A stretch of DNA of 64,000 bases from NCBI GenBank assembly GCA_051208045.1, contig JBPJFY010000005.1, positions 124,001 to 188,000 on the forward strand. Reading direction: 5' to 3'. Shown here one piece after another: positions 1 to 8,724 of this stretch (within the stretch, counting starts at the first letter, position 1; each line of letters opens with the position of its first letter). The notes under the pieces were generated by a model. It saw nothing but the letters and a program-made list of their open reading frames with translations. It was not told the DNA's origin and made no database searches. The position numbers and the translations under genes are program-made. The stretch comes from LZORAL124-50-18 sp051208045 (GTDB taxonomy: Bacteria > Pseudomonadota > Gammaproteobacteria > Pseudomonadales > Oleiphilaceae).

Positions 1-70
1 TCGCACTCTCCAGCGGGTGCAACAGCGTTGCTGCCCATGGATCGGATTGGCCCTGACTTCGGGTCGTCAA
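1..70 (-). CDS. ubiJ: UbiJ-like ubiquinone biosynthesis accessory protein, N-terminal fragment
   Basis: Reading the minus strand past the ubiE stop, the only frame that gives a sensible protein starts at a TTG overlapping the ubiE TGA (TTGA). It reads MTTRSQGQSDPWAATLLHPL and continues open to the window edge. The L-x-P-L-E-S-A end resembles the start of UbiJ (SCP2-type) proteins. UbiJ is an accessory factor of the Ubi complex and its gene commonly follows ubiE. Only 23 codons are visible, so the call rests mainly on gene order and translational overlap. A TAA lies just upstream in frame, so the start cannot be much earlier. Confidence 0.5.
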   Translation of the reverse strand, partial: MTTRSQGQSDPWAATLLHPLESA

Positions 71-852
71 GGTTTAACCCCGGTGTGCAGCGCGACAATG
101 CCGCCGGTCATATTAAAATATTTACAGCGTACCAGGCCGGCATTTTCCATCATGGCTTTCAGTGTTTCCTGGTCCGGGTGCATGCGAATGGATTCTGCCA
201 GATACTGATAGCTTTCGCTGTCGCCGGCAACCAGTTTGCCCATCAGTGGCAGTGCGGTAAACGAATACGCGTCATAGGCTTTGCTCAGCAGCGGCAACGT
301 CGGTTTGGAAAATTCCAGAACCAGCAGTTTGCCACCGGGCTTCAGGCAGCGCGCCATGGAGGCCAGCGCTTTGTCTTTGTCGGTGACGTTACGCAGACCA
401 AAGGCGATGCTGATGCAATCAAAGCTGTTATCAGGGAAGGGCAGCTCTTCGGCATTTGCCTGCACGATGGAGATATTGCTCCCATACCCTTTGTCCAGCA
501 GGCGATCACGCCCGACTTTCAGCATGGAGTTATTAATATCAGCCAACACCACCGAGCCGGACGGGCCAACAAGATCAGAAAACTTCATGGTGAGGTCACC
601 GGTGCCACCGGCGATGTCCAGTACCTGGTGGCCGGGGCGCACACTGCTCACTTCAATCGTGAATCGCTTCCAAAGACGGTGAATCCCCAATGACATCAAG
701 TCGTTCATCAAATCATACTTTGAGGCAACCGAATGAAACACTTCGGCGACCTGGTCCACCTTGGTGTCTTTGTTGATGGTTTTATACCCGAAGTGTGTGG
801 TTTCTTTGTCCTGGTCTGCTGACTGGCGCTTATCCACCGTCTGTTCGGTCAT
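67..852 (-). CDS. ubiE: UbiE, ubiquinone/menaquinone C-methyltransferase
   Basis: A 261-residue class I SAM-dependent methyltransferase that C-methylates the benzoquinol ring in ubiquinone synthesis (and demethylmenaquinone where present). It has the family signatures: KVDQVAEVFHSVASKYDLMND near the N-terminus, SAM motif I LDIAGGTGDLT, FGLRNVTDK and the C-terminal GGIVALHTG ending. Length fits the family (about 250). It is followed on the same strand, with overlap, by a probable ubiJ, the usual order. The N-terminal 20 residues are polar and variable. The region upstream (853-1028) separates it from the divergent PHA-system gene and must hold both promoters. Confidence 0.96.
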   Translation of the reverse strand: MTEQTVDKRQSADQDKETTHFGYKTINKDTKVDQVAEVFHSVASKYDLMNDLMSLGIHRLWKRFTIEVSSVRPGHQVLDIAGGTGDLTMKFSDLVGPSGSVVLADINNSMLKVGRDRLLDKGYGSNISIVQANAEELPFPDNSFDCISIAFGLRNVTDKDKALASMARCLKPGGKLLVLEFSKPTLPLLSKAYDAYSFTALPLMGKLVAGDSESYQYLAESIRMHPDQETLKAMMENAGLVRCKYFNMTGGIVALHTGVKP

Positions 853-1028
853 GAGGCTTTCCTGTATCTGATCGAGTTTAACTGTGCGCTATTCTACATA
901 GATGCGGATGACTTGTCTTTGACTAAAACATCGCACTGAGTTGAGATACAATAGATAAAGGCGGAGAGGAATTTTTCTCCATTCGTAGTATGTACTCTTG
1001 GGTACCCCTGTTGATAAGAAGAATATAA

Positions 1029-1310
1029 ATGTCCGTTATCGAAATTCAGAGACACCACACCCTGGACCATGAGCATGCCGTTGCTACCGCCGACAAGCTG
1101 GCGCAAACCCTGGCGTCGCGATTTGATGTGCATTACACCTGGGATGGGGATACGCTCCATTTTTCCCGGACCGGTGCACGAGGCACGTTAACGGTCGAGC
1201 CAAGCCAGATACATATACGAATGGAACTCGGATTTTTATTGCGCCCCATGAAAGGGAAGATCGAGCGGTCTATCCATGACCACCTGGATGGTCTGATTGA
1301 AAATGCCTGA
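1029..1310 (+). CDS. polyhydroxyalkanoic acid system family protein
   Basis: A 93-residue protein starting MSVIEIQRHHTLDHEHAVATAD, with a central GTLTVEPSQIHIRMELGF stretch and a LLRPMKGKIERSIHDHLD tail. This is the pattern of the small PHA-system (PHA granule-region) family found near ubiE/pha genes in pseudomonads and relatives. Its biochemical role is not established; it has been linked to PHA metabolism only by gene neighbourhood. It is divergent from ubiE. ATG at 1029 has a weak purine-rich leader (AGAAGAA). No phaC or phasin gene is visible in the window. Confidence 0.85.
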   Translation: MSVIEIQRHHTLDHEHAVATADKLAQTLASRFDVHYTWDGDTLHFSRTGARGTLTVEPSQIHIRMELGFLLRPMKGKIERSIHDHLDGLIENA

Positions 1311-1682
1311 TCGCGGGGTGTGCAGGGGGAATCACTACAGATGGGTGCTTGGTTCGGGTCGCCCAGACTCACGCGCTTGTCCGATTTTTGTTCAGTGTCG
1401 ACATCCGCGCCAAACACCTTACTTCATCGGTCTAACCGGCAAGCATTAATGCAGTGGCGTAATAGTGAAGTTTTAGAATGGATGCTGTGTCCGTCTTGGC
1501 AAAAATGCTATACAAAGCGGTCCCAACAATATAAAACGCTTACCAGGATAAGAGAATCAAGCCATACCGGGGAACACTTAAAGTGAAAAGCTGGGAATGG
1601 TTACGGCATGGAAGCGTTTACTGAATAATGTCCAAATCCGTGGAAGCGATGATTCTCAGGAACTCTCAATCTGGAGTTAGCG
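1311..1682. other. intergenic stretch with no supported gene
   Basis: About 370 bases between the PHA-system gene and the AT-rich lipoprotein gene. The only open frames (for example 1320-1586 plus, 1601-1831 minus) have no recognisable protein features or ribosome site and cross the boundary of a better gene. No convincing terminator, promoter or repeat was seen. The second half becomes AT-rich, in step with the following gene. Confidence 0.5.
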
Positions 1683-3047
1683 ATGTTAAAAAAAGGATTC
1701 TTTCTACTATTCATCTTTTGTGTGCACGGTTGTGGCAGCGATAGTGCGCAACTCAATGATGAAGAAAAACAAACTATAGATGAAGATGTTGCAATACAGA
1801 AATTGATCGCAGAATCTCCATGTGGACACATACCTTTCAGTTTTGGTGATTATTTCATTTGGTTCCAGGGGAACAATGGGGCTGCAGGCCCGAGTGATTT
1901 TTTAGCCTCCATGTATTCACTAAATACGAGAACAGACGAACAGTCAGAATTGACTTCTGACATTATAGCTACGAGTGACGAATACACTGATTGCCGACTT
2001 TTAGATGATATTGTGAAGACCCCGGAAGGTATTTATTTTTGGGTATCTGAAGCGGAAGGTAAAAGTCTTTGGATCACAGACGGAAGAGAATCGGGAACGA
2101 AAAAGCTAAAGTATTACTCAGGCGTCGGTTCTGTTTATTCTGGGAGTTTTCTTCGAAATTATGTTGCGCAGTTAACCCCCTCTGTAATGGATTCTAACGA
2201 CTTTTTTTATGTAGCTTCTGATGGCACTGAAGAAGGTACCCGATTAGCTAGCGAAAAAGAGTATCGTTGCGAGCTTAGGGGGTTTTGCCAAGAGTCATAC
2301 AGTGCTCATGGTTTCTATGGTTATTCGCATGCAAAAGGCAGCGGGTTCGAAGTTACGTCTTATAAGACAAGTCCATACGACCAATCAGTTGTTACTGTTC
2401 TAGACACCGTCACCCAGAAACTGACAGATATTACCTCGTGGCTACCTGGTGGGACGGTTGAAGTGTTCTCTATCCCCAACCTGTCATTTGCGAATCCCAG
2501 CGATCAATATCGCGTGCTATTAGAGATCTCAGACGAGGTTTTTGGTCCTACAAGTATTTGGGTTACAGATGGGACAATGGAGGGCTCCAAGCTCATTGCA
2601 TTCTTAGATGATCCCTCAGAAATATCAAGTCCAATGTTTTTCGATGCTAATATCGGATCCAGTGTGTTTAGTGAAGAATACTTTATAGATTTAGTGAGCT
2701 GTAAGATCCATAGTAATGACGCCTGTCATTTGTTTATAGAGGAGCGAATTGTTGCCCATGAGGAGAGCGTAAAATTTACTACAATGAGCGAAAGAGAGCT
2801 AGCGCATTATGAGCCCTTATGGCTGTCCAATCCATCGCTTCAAAATCTATTATTAGAAGAGGCTTACAACAATCCCGTAATACATCATTACGAGAGATTC
2901 AAGTTTTCTGAATATAATCTATATGATGTTCCCATAGGTTTTAAGCTAGTATCTACCCAGGTAATAAACGACAGAGTTTTTTTATATCTAAAAGATTCTG
3001 AAAAACGGGGGTATAGAATTGTGGAAGTCTCATTGAAGTCTCCTTAA
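1683..3047 (+). CDS. secreted lipoprotein with WxxDGT repeats, unknown function
   Basis: A 454-residue protein with a lipoprotein signal (MLKKGFFLLFIFCVHGC; lipobox VHGC, Cys17). The mature part contains at least three degenerate copies of a W-(I/V)-T-D-G-x-x-x-G-(T/S)-K motif (for example SLWITDGRESGTKKL and SIWVTDGTMEGSKLIAFL), plus FYVASDGTEEGTR. Such ELWxxDGTxxGT repeats occur in large bacterial surface proteins and are thought to be blades of a propeller-like fold; that fold is inference here. Base composition is visibly more AT-rich than the flanking genes, which suggests recent acquisition. ATG 1683 follows GGAGTTAGCG. No partner gene is obvious. Confidence 0.75.
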   Translation: MLKKGFFLLFIFCVHGCGSDSAQLNDEEKQTIDEDVAIQKLIAESPCGHIPFSFGDYFIWFQGNNGAAGPSDFLASMYSLNTRTDEQSELTSDIIATSDEYTDCRLLDDIVKTPEGIYFWVSEAEGKSLWITDGRESGTKKLKYYSGVGSVYSGSFLRNYVAQLTPSVMDSNDFFYVASDGTEEGTRLASEKEYRCELRGFCQESYSAHGFYGYSHAKGSGFEVTSYKTSPYDQSVVTVLDTVTQKLTDITSWLPGGTVEVFSIPNLSFANPSDQYRVLLEISDEVFGPTSIWVTDGTMEGSKLIAFLDDPSEISSPMFFDANIGSSVFSEEYFIDLVSCKIHSNDACHLFIEERIVAHEESVKFTTMSERELAHYEPLWLSNPSLQNLLLEEAYNNPVIHHYERFKFSEYNLYDVPIGFKLVSTQVINDRVFLYLKDSEKRGYRIVEVSLKSP

Positions 3048-3071
3048 CGCCCATGAGGCTGACCACGTTAT

Positions 3072-3100
3072 CCCCTGCTGGTCCCAGCAGAAAGCAGGGG
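3072..3100. repeat. inverted repeat after the lipoprotein gene
   Basis: CCCCTGC (3072-3078) can pair with GCAGGGG (3094-3100), or alternatively CTGCTGG (3075-3081) with CCAGCAG (3084-3090). It lies 25 bases past the lipoprotein stop, between convergent genes. There is no T-run on either side, so it is a weak terminator candidate at best. Confidence 0.3.
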
Positions 3101-3140
3101 GGGGCTGAAAAATTACTCTCCCCTGGTTTCAACTACTGGC

Positions 3141-4115
3141 TTATTGAAAAAGCGATTCCAGACTTTCTGCATCCAGAATGCGCTCACCCCAAATTTCCAG
3201 TTGGGTGCCGCTGGCGGTAGCGAGCTTTTGCTCCACCCATTCGGGTAGCGTGCCCCAACGCTTTACGAGCTCTTTTTTCAATACTTTGGCAATTCCGATT
3301 TCTTCTCCTTTCGCAATACCAATCCGTTCGCCCTTAGCGATACCGATTTGCTCGCCTTCCGCCTTCCATTTTTCCTACCAATCCCGTGCTAACATGCTCT
3401 CAATCTCCGTTAGACTTTTTACTTCGTTCACCTGAATTTCCGGCAATCGCCGGTGCAGCATATGGATGAGCCATTCTTTGATGGCCCGCCGCAACGTGTT
3501 TTGCTCGGGGCGTGTCAGCCAGATATTCAGGTTGGCGGCCACCCGAGCAAATTGCTGGTGATCTTCCGCCAGTTCGGCGCGAATAATCGCCGCTGTCAGA
3601 TTTTCCTGCGTTTCCAGCTCGGTGGCTGAAAACCGTCCTTCATCAATCCGCCAGTACCGTAACTGCGGTTGAAACCTCTGTAACGATTCCGGTACGGGCT
3701 CTAGCATTTCCTGTAACGTCAGTGCTGCATTCCAAGGTGTGTCTCCATTGTATAACACAATGGGCATCACCGGAGGAAGTTTTTTAGGGTTCGGAATCTT
3801 CTTGCTGGCAATCAAATCCTGATACAACGAGCCAATGTACGTTAAAAAGCGCACGGGCATGCTGTGATCAATGGTCGACTGAAATTCGAGAAGCAAGTAT
3901 ACGTAGAGCCACTGATCCCGAAATTTGACGCGCCAGATCACATCATCACTGCGCTCCCGGAATTCATCCGTCACATAGCTGTTGTTGAGTTTTTCCAGCG
4001 TCGAGAAATCCAGCTCGCGAATCCAGTCTTGATTCACAAAACCGACGAGCAGGTCTTCTACCATTTTGGCAAAGCTGTAGAGTTTTTTGTAACCGGTATC
4101 GTGGTGATTTGACAT
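3141..4115 (-). pseudogene. Rpn-family PD-(D/E)XK nuclease gene split by an in-frame TAG
   Basis: Rpn (recombination-promoting nuclease/putative transposase) family. The first 246 codons carry the nuclease part: MSNHHDTGYKKLYS, then SDDVIWRVKF and YLLLEFQSTIDHSMPVRFL (the D...E-x-Q catalytic region) and MPIVLYNGD. A TAG at 3377-3375 ends this frame after ARDW. The same frame then continues without shift for 77 codons to TAA at 3143-3141, encoding the usual Rpn tail: GIAKGE-type repeats and KRWGTLPEWVEQKL...ERILDAESLESLF. The intact length would be 324 residues, normal for the family. So this is a nonsense mutation, not a frameshift. The 246-residue part could still be made. Rpn tails are known in some bacteria to be expressed separately as an inhibitor, but I see no good internal start here. 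Confidence 0.85.
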
Positions 4116-4580
4116 TAAGGCGCATCCTTGCGAGTAATGAGGCGGTAGTGTAGCGGTTTGTTGTTTGCAAAGTACAGTGCATTGCGACTGTCAAAAGCCT
4201 GTATGTGCGCGCCTGGAGTGATCGCATCTCTCTACCAACGACGGCTAACTGGGAATCGGCTACAATTCAAACACCCTATCGCCGCTTAATTAAAACGACC
4301 CTATTGGACCGGCAAGTATGTCGGCACAGCTCCATCAGTCGCCTTCAGGATGTTTATTCAGATGGATCTGGGGCGTTAGGAAATTGCGAGTGATAATGGC
4401 GGCTCGGGCCCTGTTAGTTGAATTCTTTGAGGGAAGTAGCCCATTCATAGTGCTAAGTACGGTAAAATTGACGAAAGGTGTTCATTATTAATAGGTGAGC
4501 TAAACAACCGTCAAGATGAAACCCTGATTTCGTTGTACCTTTTTTTATTGGCAAAATGTTAGCTGGCCAGAGGTAGCAGC
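4116..4580. other. intergenic stretch with no supported gene
   Basis: About 465 bases between the divergent rpn gene and the small membrane protein. Open frames here (4205-4393 plus, 4453-4650 minus) lack ribosome sites and protein features. A TTGACG at about 4469 followed by AT-rich DNA could be part of a promoter for the 4581 gene, but spacing to any -10 element is poor. Confidence 0.4.
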
Positions 4581-4868
4581 ATGGCAAATAAACCTGATTT
4601 ACATACAGAGCGCTTGAGTTATGCGAGAACGCTGCTTTCAATGTGGGCACTGGTTTTTATCATTCTGTTTTTCAGCATCGCTCTCCTAGATAGTTTTGTA
4701 ATGCTTATTCCATTTCTTGTTGTCGCACTCGTTGGGAATTTGCACATCACGGCCATGCTTTCGGGAATAAAATGTCATAGGTGTAATGGAGAGGTTTACC
4801 TGGCATCGAAGAATTTTATGGCTATCGTCAGTGGCAGATGCCCTCATTGTCGGGGGCACTTGTCATAA
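4581..4868 (+). CDS. small membrane protein with C-terminal zinc ribbon
   Basis: A 95-residue protein not assigned to a family. Residues about 17-58 are two hydrophobic helices (MWALVFIILFFSIALL and FVMLIPFLVVALVGNLHI). The C-terminal part has two CxxC knuckles, KCHRCNG and RCPHCRG, about 22 residues apart, typical of a zinc ribbon. ATG 4581 is preceded by GAGGTAGCAGC. It stands alone between the rpn remnant and the FFLEELY gene. The arrangement (two helices then a zinc ribbon) suggests a cytoplasm-facing zinc module at the membrane; function unknown. Confidence 0.7.
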   Translation: MANKPDLHTERLSYARTLLSMWALVFIILFFSIALLDSFVMLIPFLVVALVGNLHITAMLSGIKCHRCNGEVYLASKNFMAIVSGRCPHCRGHLS

Positions 4869-4952
4869 CGAGGTATTCAAATCAGTTAGGCTTATACGGG
4901 AAACAAAACCGAATAAGTACTGAAAGCCGAGTCAAAAGCCTGTCATCCAAAA

Positions 4953-5687
4953 CTACAAATGAAGTGCATCTGGATTGCCCGAAAATATCTGGTCCAGTAT
5001 GCGGGTTTCGCGCTGCACAATCAGGTCGAGGAGTTCACCAACGCCGGACATGGCGTTGAATGCTTCAAAACCTCTCACCAAAAAGTCATGCAACGCGCCC
5101 AGTCCGGCCATCTCGGCAGGCTTTCGGGCCATTTTCAGTGAAAATAGTAAAAATCGGCTGCGTGTGTATTTTTCGAGGTCGTCACCGATATTCGCAATCA
5201 GTTGAATTTGATGCAGGCGGGTTTGCTTGTCGGCGCTGCCGGGGTAGGCGGAGACATAGTTTTTTTCATCAATGTCACCGTCGTCAGCGTGATCAAAGAG
5301 GCATTCGGCCAGGTGCAGGTCCATCTTCTGCGTCAGGTGGTTAAGTTCGACCAGAGAGGCGACGATGTCCAATATGGCATCGGGCAGCAGCTTGATCAAC
5401 TTGGGGAAGATTCGGTCAATGTCGTCATCGCGCTGGTAAAAATCCTGAGGGGAATACAGGTCTTGTAACAGAAAGGCGAGGCCTTTTTGATAGCGCGGCT
5501 GGTCATAGAGGTCTTGGTGGGTTTTCCTGAGTCGCTCGGATTGCCACTGCGCGATGCGCTTTACCTGGGGTTGCCGCGTTGACTGACGGTTTTCGTATCG
5601 AAACTCATGGTAGGCCAGCAGTTCGTTTCTTAAGCGCTGCGCCGCAACGGTTTGGGGCTGTGCATTGAGTAGTTTTCCTTTGTACAT
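4953..5687 (-). CDS. FFLEELY-motif family protein
   Basis: A 244-residue cytosolic, helical protein. Residues around 70-85 read LAFLLQDLYSPQDFYQRDDDI, matching the conserved FFLEELYGPxDFxxRD signature of a gammaproteobacterial family of unknown function. The downstream part (DLHLAECLF, IGDDLEKYTRSRFLLFSLKMAR, FLVRGFEAFNAM) is also consistent with the family, which is typically about 230 residues. ATG 5687 has a good ribosome site (AGGAAGCCGTCG-ATG). No enzymatic residues are evident. Confidence 0.75.
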   Translation of the reverse strand: MYKGKLLNAQPQTVAAQRLRNELLAYHEFRYENRQSTRQPQVKRIAQWQSERLRKTHQDLYDQPRYQKGLAFLLQDLYSPQDFYQRDDDIDRIFPKLIKLLPDAILDIVASLVELNHLTQKMDLHLAECLFDHADDGDIDEKNYVSAYPGSADKQTRLHQIQLIANIGDDLEKYTRSRFLLFSLKMARKPAEMAGLGALHDFLVRGFEAFNAMSGVGELLDLIVQRETRILDQIFSGNPDALHL

Positions 5688-5853
5688 CGACGGCTTCCTG
5701 AATTTTCCGGCCGTGCCTGTCTCAGTGATGGGGTGGCACGCGCGTACCGTATTCTAATGGAGTCGGCGGGAATTGGAAGTCTGGTCGCAAACACAAAAGA
5801 GCCACCGCGTGGTGACTCTTTTATCTGTGCAGCGCTTATCTGGCCGGTGCGGG

Positions 5854-6792
5854 TTAAGCGTAGGCCGCGCGCTTGAGAGGTGCTTCGGGTAAGTCCGCAA
5901 GTGCGGGTACCCAGCCGGTATCATCCAGCGTGACAAAATGGCTGTTGGCATCTGTTTCGATAATCCGCACCCGGTTAGGGCTCTGTTCTGCACTGGCGAG
6001 CATCGCATCACGCGCCAGAATACGGTCCACTTGCGGGATCAGGAACGTACCATGGTGAATGTGCTTATACACATCGCACTGGGTTTTTTCCATCCATGCC
6101 ATGATGTTTTCAATGTTTCTGACGATGGTCAGGTGATTTTTCGTTGCTGTGAACAACTTGCTGAGCAGTTGTTTTTTCCGGGGATTCATCTTGCCGAAGA
6201 ACGTTTGGCCGTAAGAGGAAGAGGGCGTGCTGTTGACCAGTCGAACAACCCAGGGCCACATGCCGTGACTGACCGGATCGAGCAGGGCGCGTACCAGGGC
6301 ATGCAGCTGGCCCTGAGGCAGCACAGGTGCTTCTAGAACGACATCAACATGCTGATAGAGCTCGGGCTGCTGGCGGATGGCTTCAACAATGACCGCGCCA
6401 CCACGTGAGTGACCGTGTACCCGAATCTTCTGTGTGGTCGGGAGATTCAGGATCGTTTGATTCAATATTGCCGCATCGTACTCGATGGTGGCTTCAAGAT
6501 ATTTGATGGGTACAGCCCATTCGGGCTTTTCGATCACCGGACCGCTCACAGGAATATGGTAATTACTGCAGGTGAGCAGGATGAGTTCGGTAGTGGGATC
6601 TTGATAGCTCTGGGTAAAATAACAGTGGTTTTCCAGGAAACCGTGTACACCAATCACTGTGTTTTCGGCTTTCCCGCTGTGGTTCCGGACGGATACCGCA
6701 CCGGCGCCCACCTGATACACCTTACCGGAGAACATTTCCGTGTACGATGGATCAATGCCTTTAATTAACTTACGGGCATGGCTTGCTTTCAT
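5854..6792 (-). CDS. alpha/beta hydrolase
   Basis: A 312-residue alpha/beta-hydrolase-fold protein. GVHGFLENH is the oxyanion-hole loop region after strand 3. GHSRGGAVI is the nucleophile elbow (G-x-S-x-G with Ser). The C-terminal DANSHFVTLDD supplies a plausible catalytic His. Substrate is not predictable, but it lies divergent from a wax ester synthase/DGAT gene, so an esterase or lipase role in neutral-lipid turnover is a reasonable inference. I chose ATG 6792, which has GGGGAG eight bases upstream; a GTG three codons earlier is possible. Confidence 0.8.
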   Translation of the reverse strand: MKASHARKLIKGIDPSYTEMFSGKVYQVGAGAVSVRNHSGKAENTVIGVHGFLENHCYFTQSYQDPTTELILLTCSNYHIPVSGPVIEKPEWAVPIKYLEATIEYDAAILNQTILNLPTTQKIRVHGHSRGGAVIVEAIRQQPELYQHVDVVLEAPVLPQGQLHALVRALLDPVSHGMWPWVVRLVNSTPSSSYGQTFFGKMNPRKKQLLSKLFTATKNHLTIVRNIENIMAWMEKTQCDVYKHIHHGTFLIPQVDRILARDAMLASAEQSPNRVRIIETDANSHFVTLDDTGWVPALADLPEAPLKRAAYA

Positions 6793-7211
6793 TAACAGCA
6801 CTCCCCAAAAATGTCGCCAAATCGTTTAATCGTCAATTGTCTTTACTCCGGATGTTTCCGGTACCTTCTCTGACTGACAATCCTTGCTCAAACGAGATTG
6901 TTATAGTTATTACCCACGTTACAGGGAGCTTTTCTCCCTATATGCGGGCGACGGCCGAGAATTCAACTCTGTACCAATTCATGGGGTACGCAGTTTTTTC
7001 TTTCTCTCTTCAGTCTGCCACTTCACCATATTGTGATAATGACCCTGATCATTTTTTTAACAGTTTGTTACTCCTTTTTATGTGATCTCACCCACACCAC
7101 CTATTAGACTTTAGTCGTAGCGGCGTGAGGATTTTCGTCAAATTTCCCTAACTCATTGATCTGAGTATAAAACAGCGTTTTCAAAAGGCGTGTTAAATTT
7201 TGTTACAACAT
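6793..7211. other. divergent promoter region, hydrolase / wax ester synthase
   Basis: About 420 bases between divergent lipid genes. It is AT-rich towards the synthase. A TATAAA at 7166-7171 is the best -10-like element for the synthase, but no good -35 is seen at the right distance. The open frame 6783-7085 on the plus strand has no features of a real gene. Confidence 0.4.
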
Positions 7212-8711
7212 ATGTCTGAATTGTTTCATAATGAAAGGTTCCGGGATGCTGAAAAAAGGAAGCGTGGGGTGAACAAATCATTTGAAGGTGCGTCAGGGCG
7301 GGCTGGCGAATGGGTCAATGGTGTCGATCATGCCTGGTTGCGAATGGATTCCGCCACAAATCCGATGATTATCAATGCCTTGATCATCACGGATCAGCTG
7401 GATGAGGCTTCGCTGAGCCAATTGCTGAAGCAGCGCCTGCTCAGTTTTGACCGGTTCAAACAACGACCGGTTGAGCACATGGGTGTGCACTACTGGGAAG
7501 ATGACCCACTGTTTGATTTGAAAGAACACATTGAAGAAGTCAGGCTCACCACCGATACAAAAGCCAGTCTGCAGGCGTACGTTGGCCAGCACGTGAGTCG
7601 GCCCTTGGACCCGCGTAAACCTTTGTGGCAGATCAAACTGATTCAGGGGTATGACGCCGGGAGTGCGGTTTTTCTGCGAGTGCATCACAGCTATGCGGAT
7701 GGCGTGTCACTGATCAAAGTGTTTGACCACCTGACGGATACCCACCCGGAGGAGGCCTCCAGTACACCAGCATCGCCGCCTTTCCGGAAAGCCAATGGCG
7801 GGGCGAATGCCTACCCGTTGCCGTTTTATCAGAAAATGGTAGACCTGGCCTGGCACACGGCGGAAAAGACCATGCAGTTCAGTGCAAAAGCTTCTGAGGA
7901 GGGCTTGCACATCCTGAGAGACCCCACGGTGCTGAGTGAATATGCCAAAGATACTGTGAAAGCGATTGGTGAGTTGTCACGCCTGTCTCTCATGCCGGGC
8001 GACAGCCTGGGCAAGTTGAAACCGCCTTTGACCAGCCAAAAGTGTTGTGCCTGGTCGGACCCCGTGCCGCTGGATGAAATCAAACGCATAGCGTTGGTCC
8101 TGGGGGGGAAGGTGAATGATGTGTTGCTGGCGATTATGTCGGGAGCATTGCGCGAATATCTCATCGGGCGCGGTGAGGCGATTGATGGCAAGGTGATTCA
8201 TGTGGCTGTGCCGGTCAATCTTCGGCAGGGCGAGCAGGAACAAAGTAAAGCGCTGGGAAATCAGTTTGGTACGATATTTGTTCCACTGCCTGTGGGGCTG
8301 GATTCCCCGCTGGATCGTCTCTTTCAGCTCAGGAAGGATACCGCCCTTCTGAAGTCGTCCCCCCAGCCGGTCATGTCGTTTGGGATGCTCTATGCGGCTG
8401 GATTGCTCCCCAGATCGATCCAGCAGAATGTCCTGAATCTCTACAGTAACAAGGTCTCGGCGGTGCTTTCCAATGTGCCAGGCACCCGTGAACGCCGATA
8501 CCTCGCGGGCCGCGCTGTGCGTCAACAAATGTTTTGGGTGCCGCAAACCGGTGATGTGGGATTGGGGTTGAGCATGGTGAGTTATGGAGGCGAAGTGCAG
8601 TTCGGGGTGGTGAGCGATAAGAATATCTGCGATCAACCGGAGCAAATCATGGATTCGTGTCTCCACGCATTGGCAGTCTATACTGAGTTAGTCAACAAAA
8701 TTTCCGCGTGA
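7212..8711 (+). CDS. wax ester synthase / diacylglycerol acyltransferase (WS/DGAT)
   Basis: A 499-residue bifunctional acyl-CoA acyltransferase that esterifies fatty alcohols or diacylglycerol to make storage lipid. The catalytic HHxxxDG motif is HHSYADG, preceded by PRKPLWQIKLIQG. Other family marks are GKVNDVLLAIMSGALREYL, the VPVNLR segment and SNVPGTRE near the C-terminus. The domain starts at GEWVNGVDHAWLRMDS. Start is uncertain: ATG 7212 is used here, but GTG 7269 has a much better ribosome site (AAGGAAG six bases upstream) and would remove a 19-residue polar extension. Divergent from an alpha/beta hydrolase and followed closely by a small unknown gene. Confidence 0.92.
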   Translation: MSELFHNERFRDAEKRKRGVNKSFEGASGRAGEWVNGVDHAWLRMDSATNPMIINALIITDQLDEASLSQLLKQRLLSFDRFKQRPVEHMGVHYWEDDPLFDLKEHIEEVRLTTDTKASLQAYVGQHVSRPLDPRKPLWQIKLIQGYDAGSAVFLRVHHSYADGVSLIKVFDHLTDTHPEEASSTPASPPFRKANGGANAYPLPFYQKMVDLAWHTAEKTMQFSAKASEEGLHILRDPTVLSEYAKDTVKAIGELSRLSLMPGDSLGKLKPPLTSQKCCAWSDPVPLDEIKRIALVLGGKVNDVLLAIMSGALREYLIGRGEAIDGKVIHVAVPVNLRQGEQEQSKALGNQFGTIFVPLPVGLDSPLDRLFQLRKDTALLKSSPQPVMSFGMLYAAGLLPRSIQQNVLNLYSNKVSAVLSNVPGTRERRYLAGRAVRQQMFWVPQTGDVGLGLSMVSYGGEVQFGVVSDKNICDQPEQIMDSCLHALAVYTELVNKISA

Positions 8712-8724
8712 GGGGAGGTGTGTG

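Noticed and set aside
28..693. A 221-residue open frame on the plus strand
   Set aside because: It is antisense to ubiE, whose motifs are unmistakable, and shows no protein-family features.
919..952. Possible promoter for the PHA-system gene (TTGACT ... TACAAT)
   Set aside because: The spacer is 22 bases, too long for a sigma70 promoter; TACAAT alone is not enough.
1320..1586. An 88-residue open frame after the PHA-system gene
   Set aside because: No ribosome site, no recognisable protein features, Ser/Arg-rich composition typical of chance frames.
3375..3377. Reading the TAG in the rpn gene as programmed recoding
   Set aside because: No recoding signal or context is visible, and Rpn-family genes are often degraded; a nonsense mutation is simpler.
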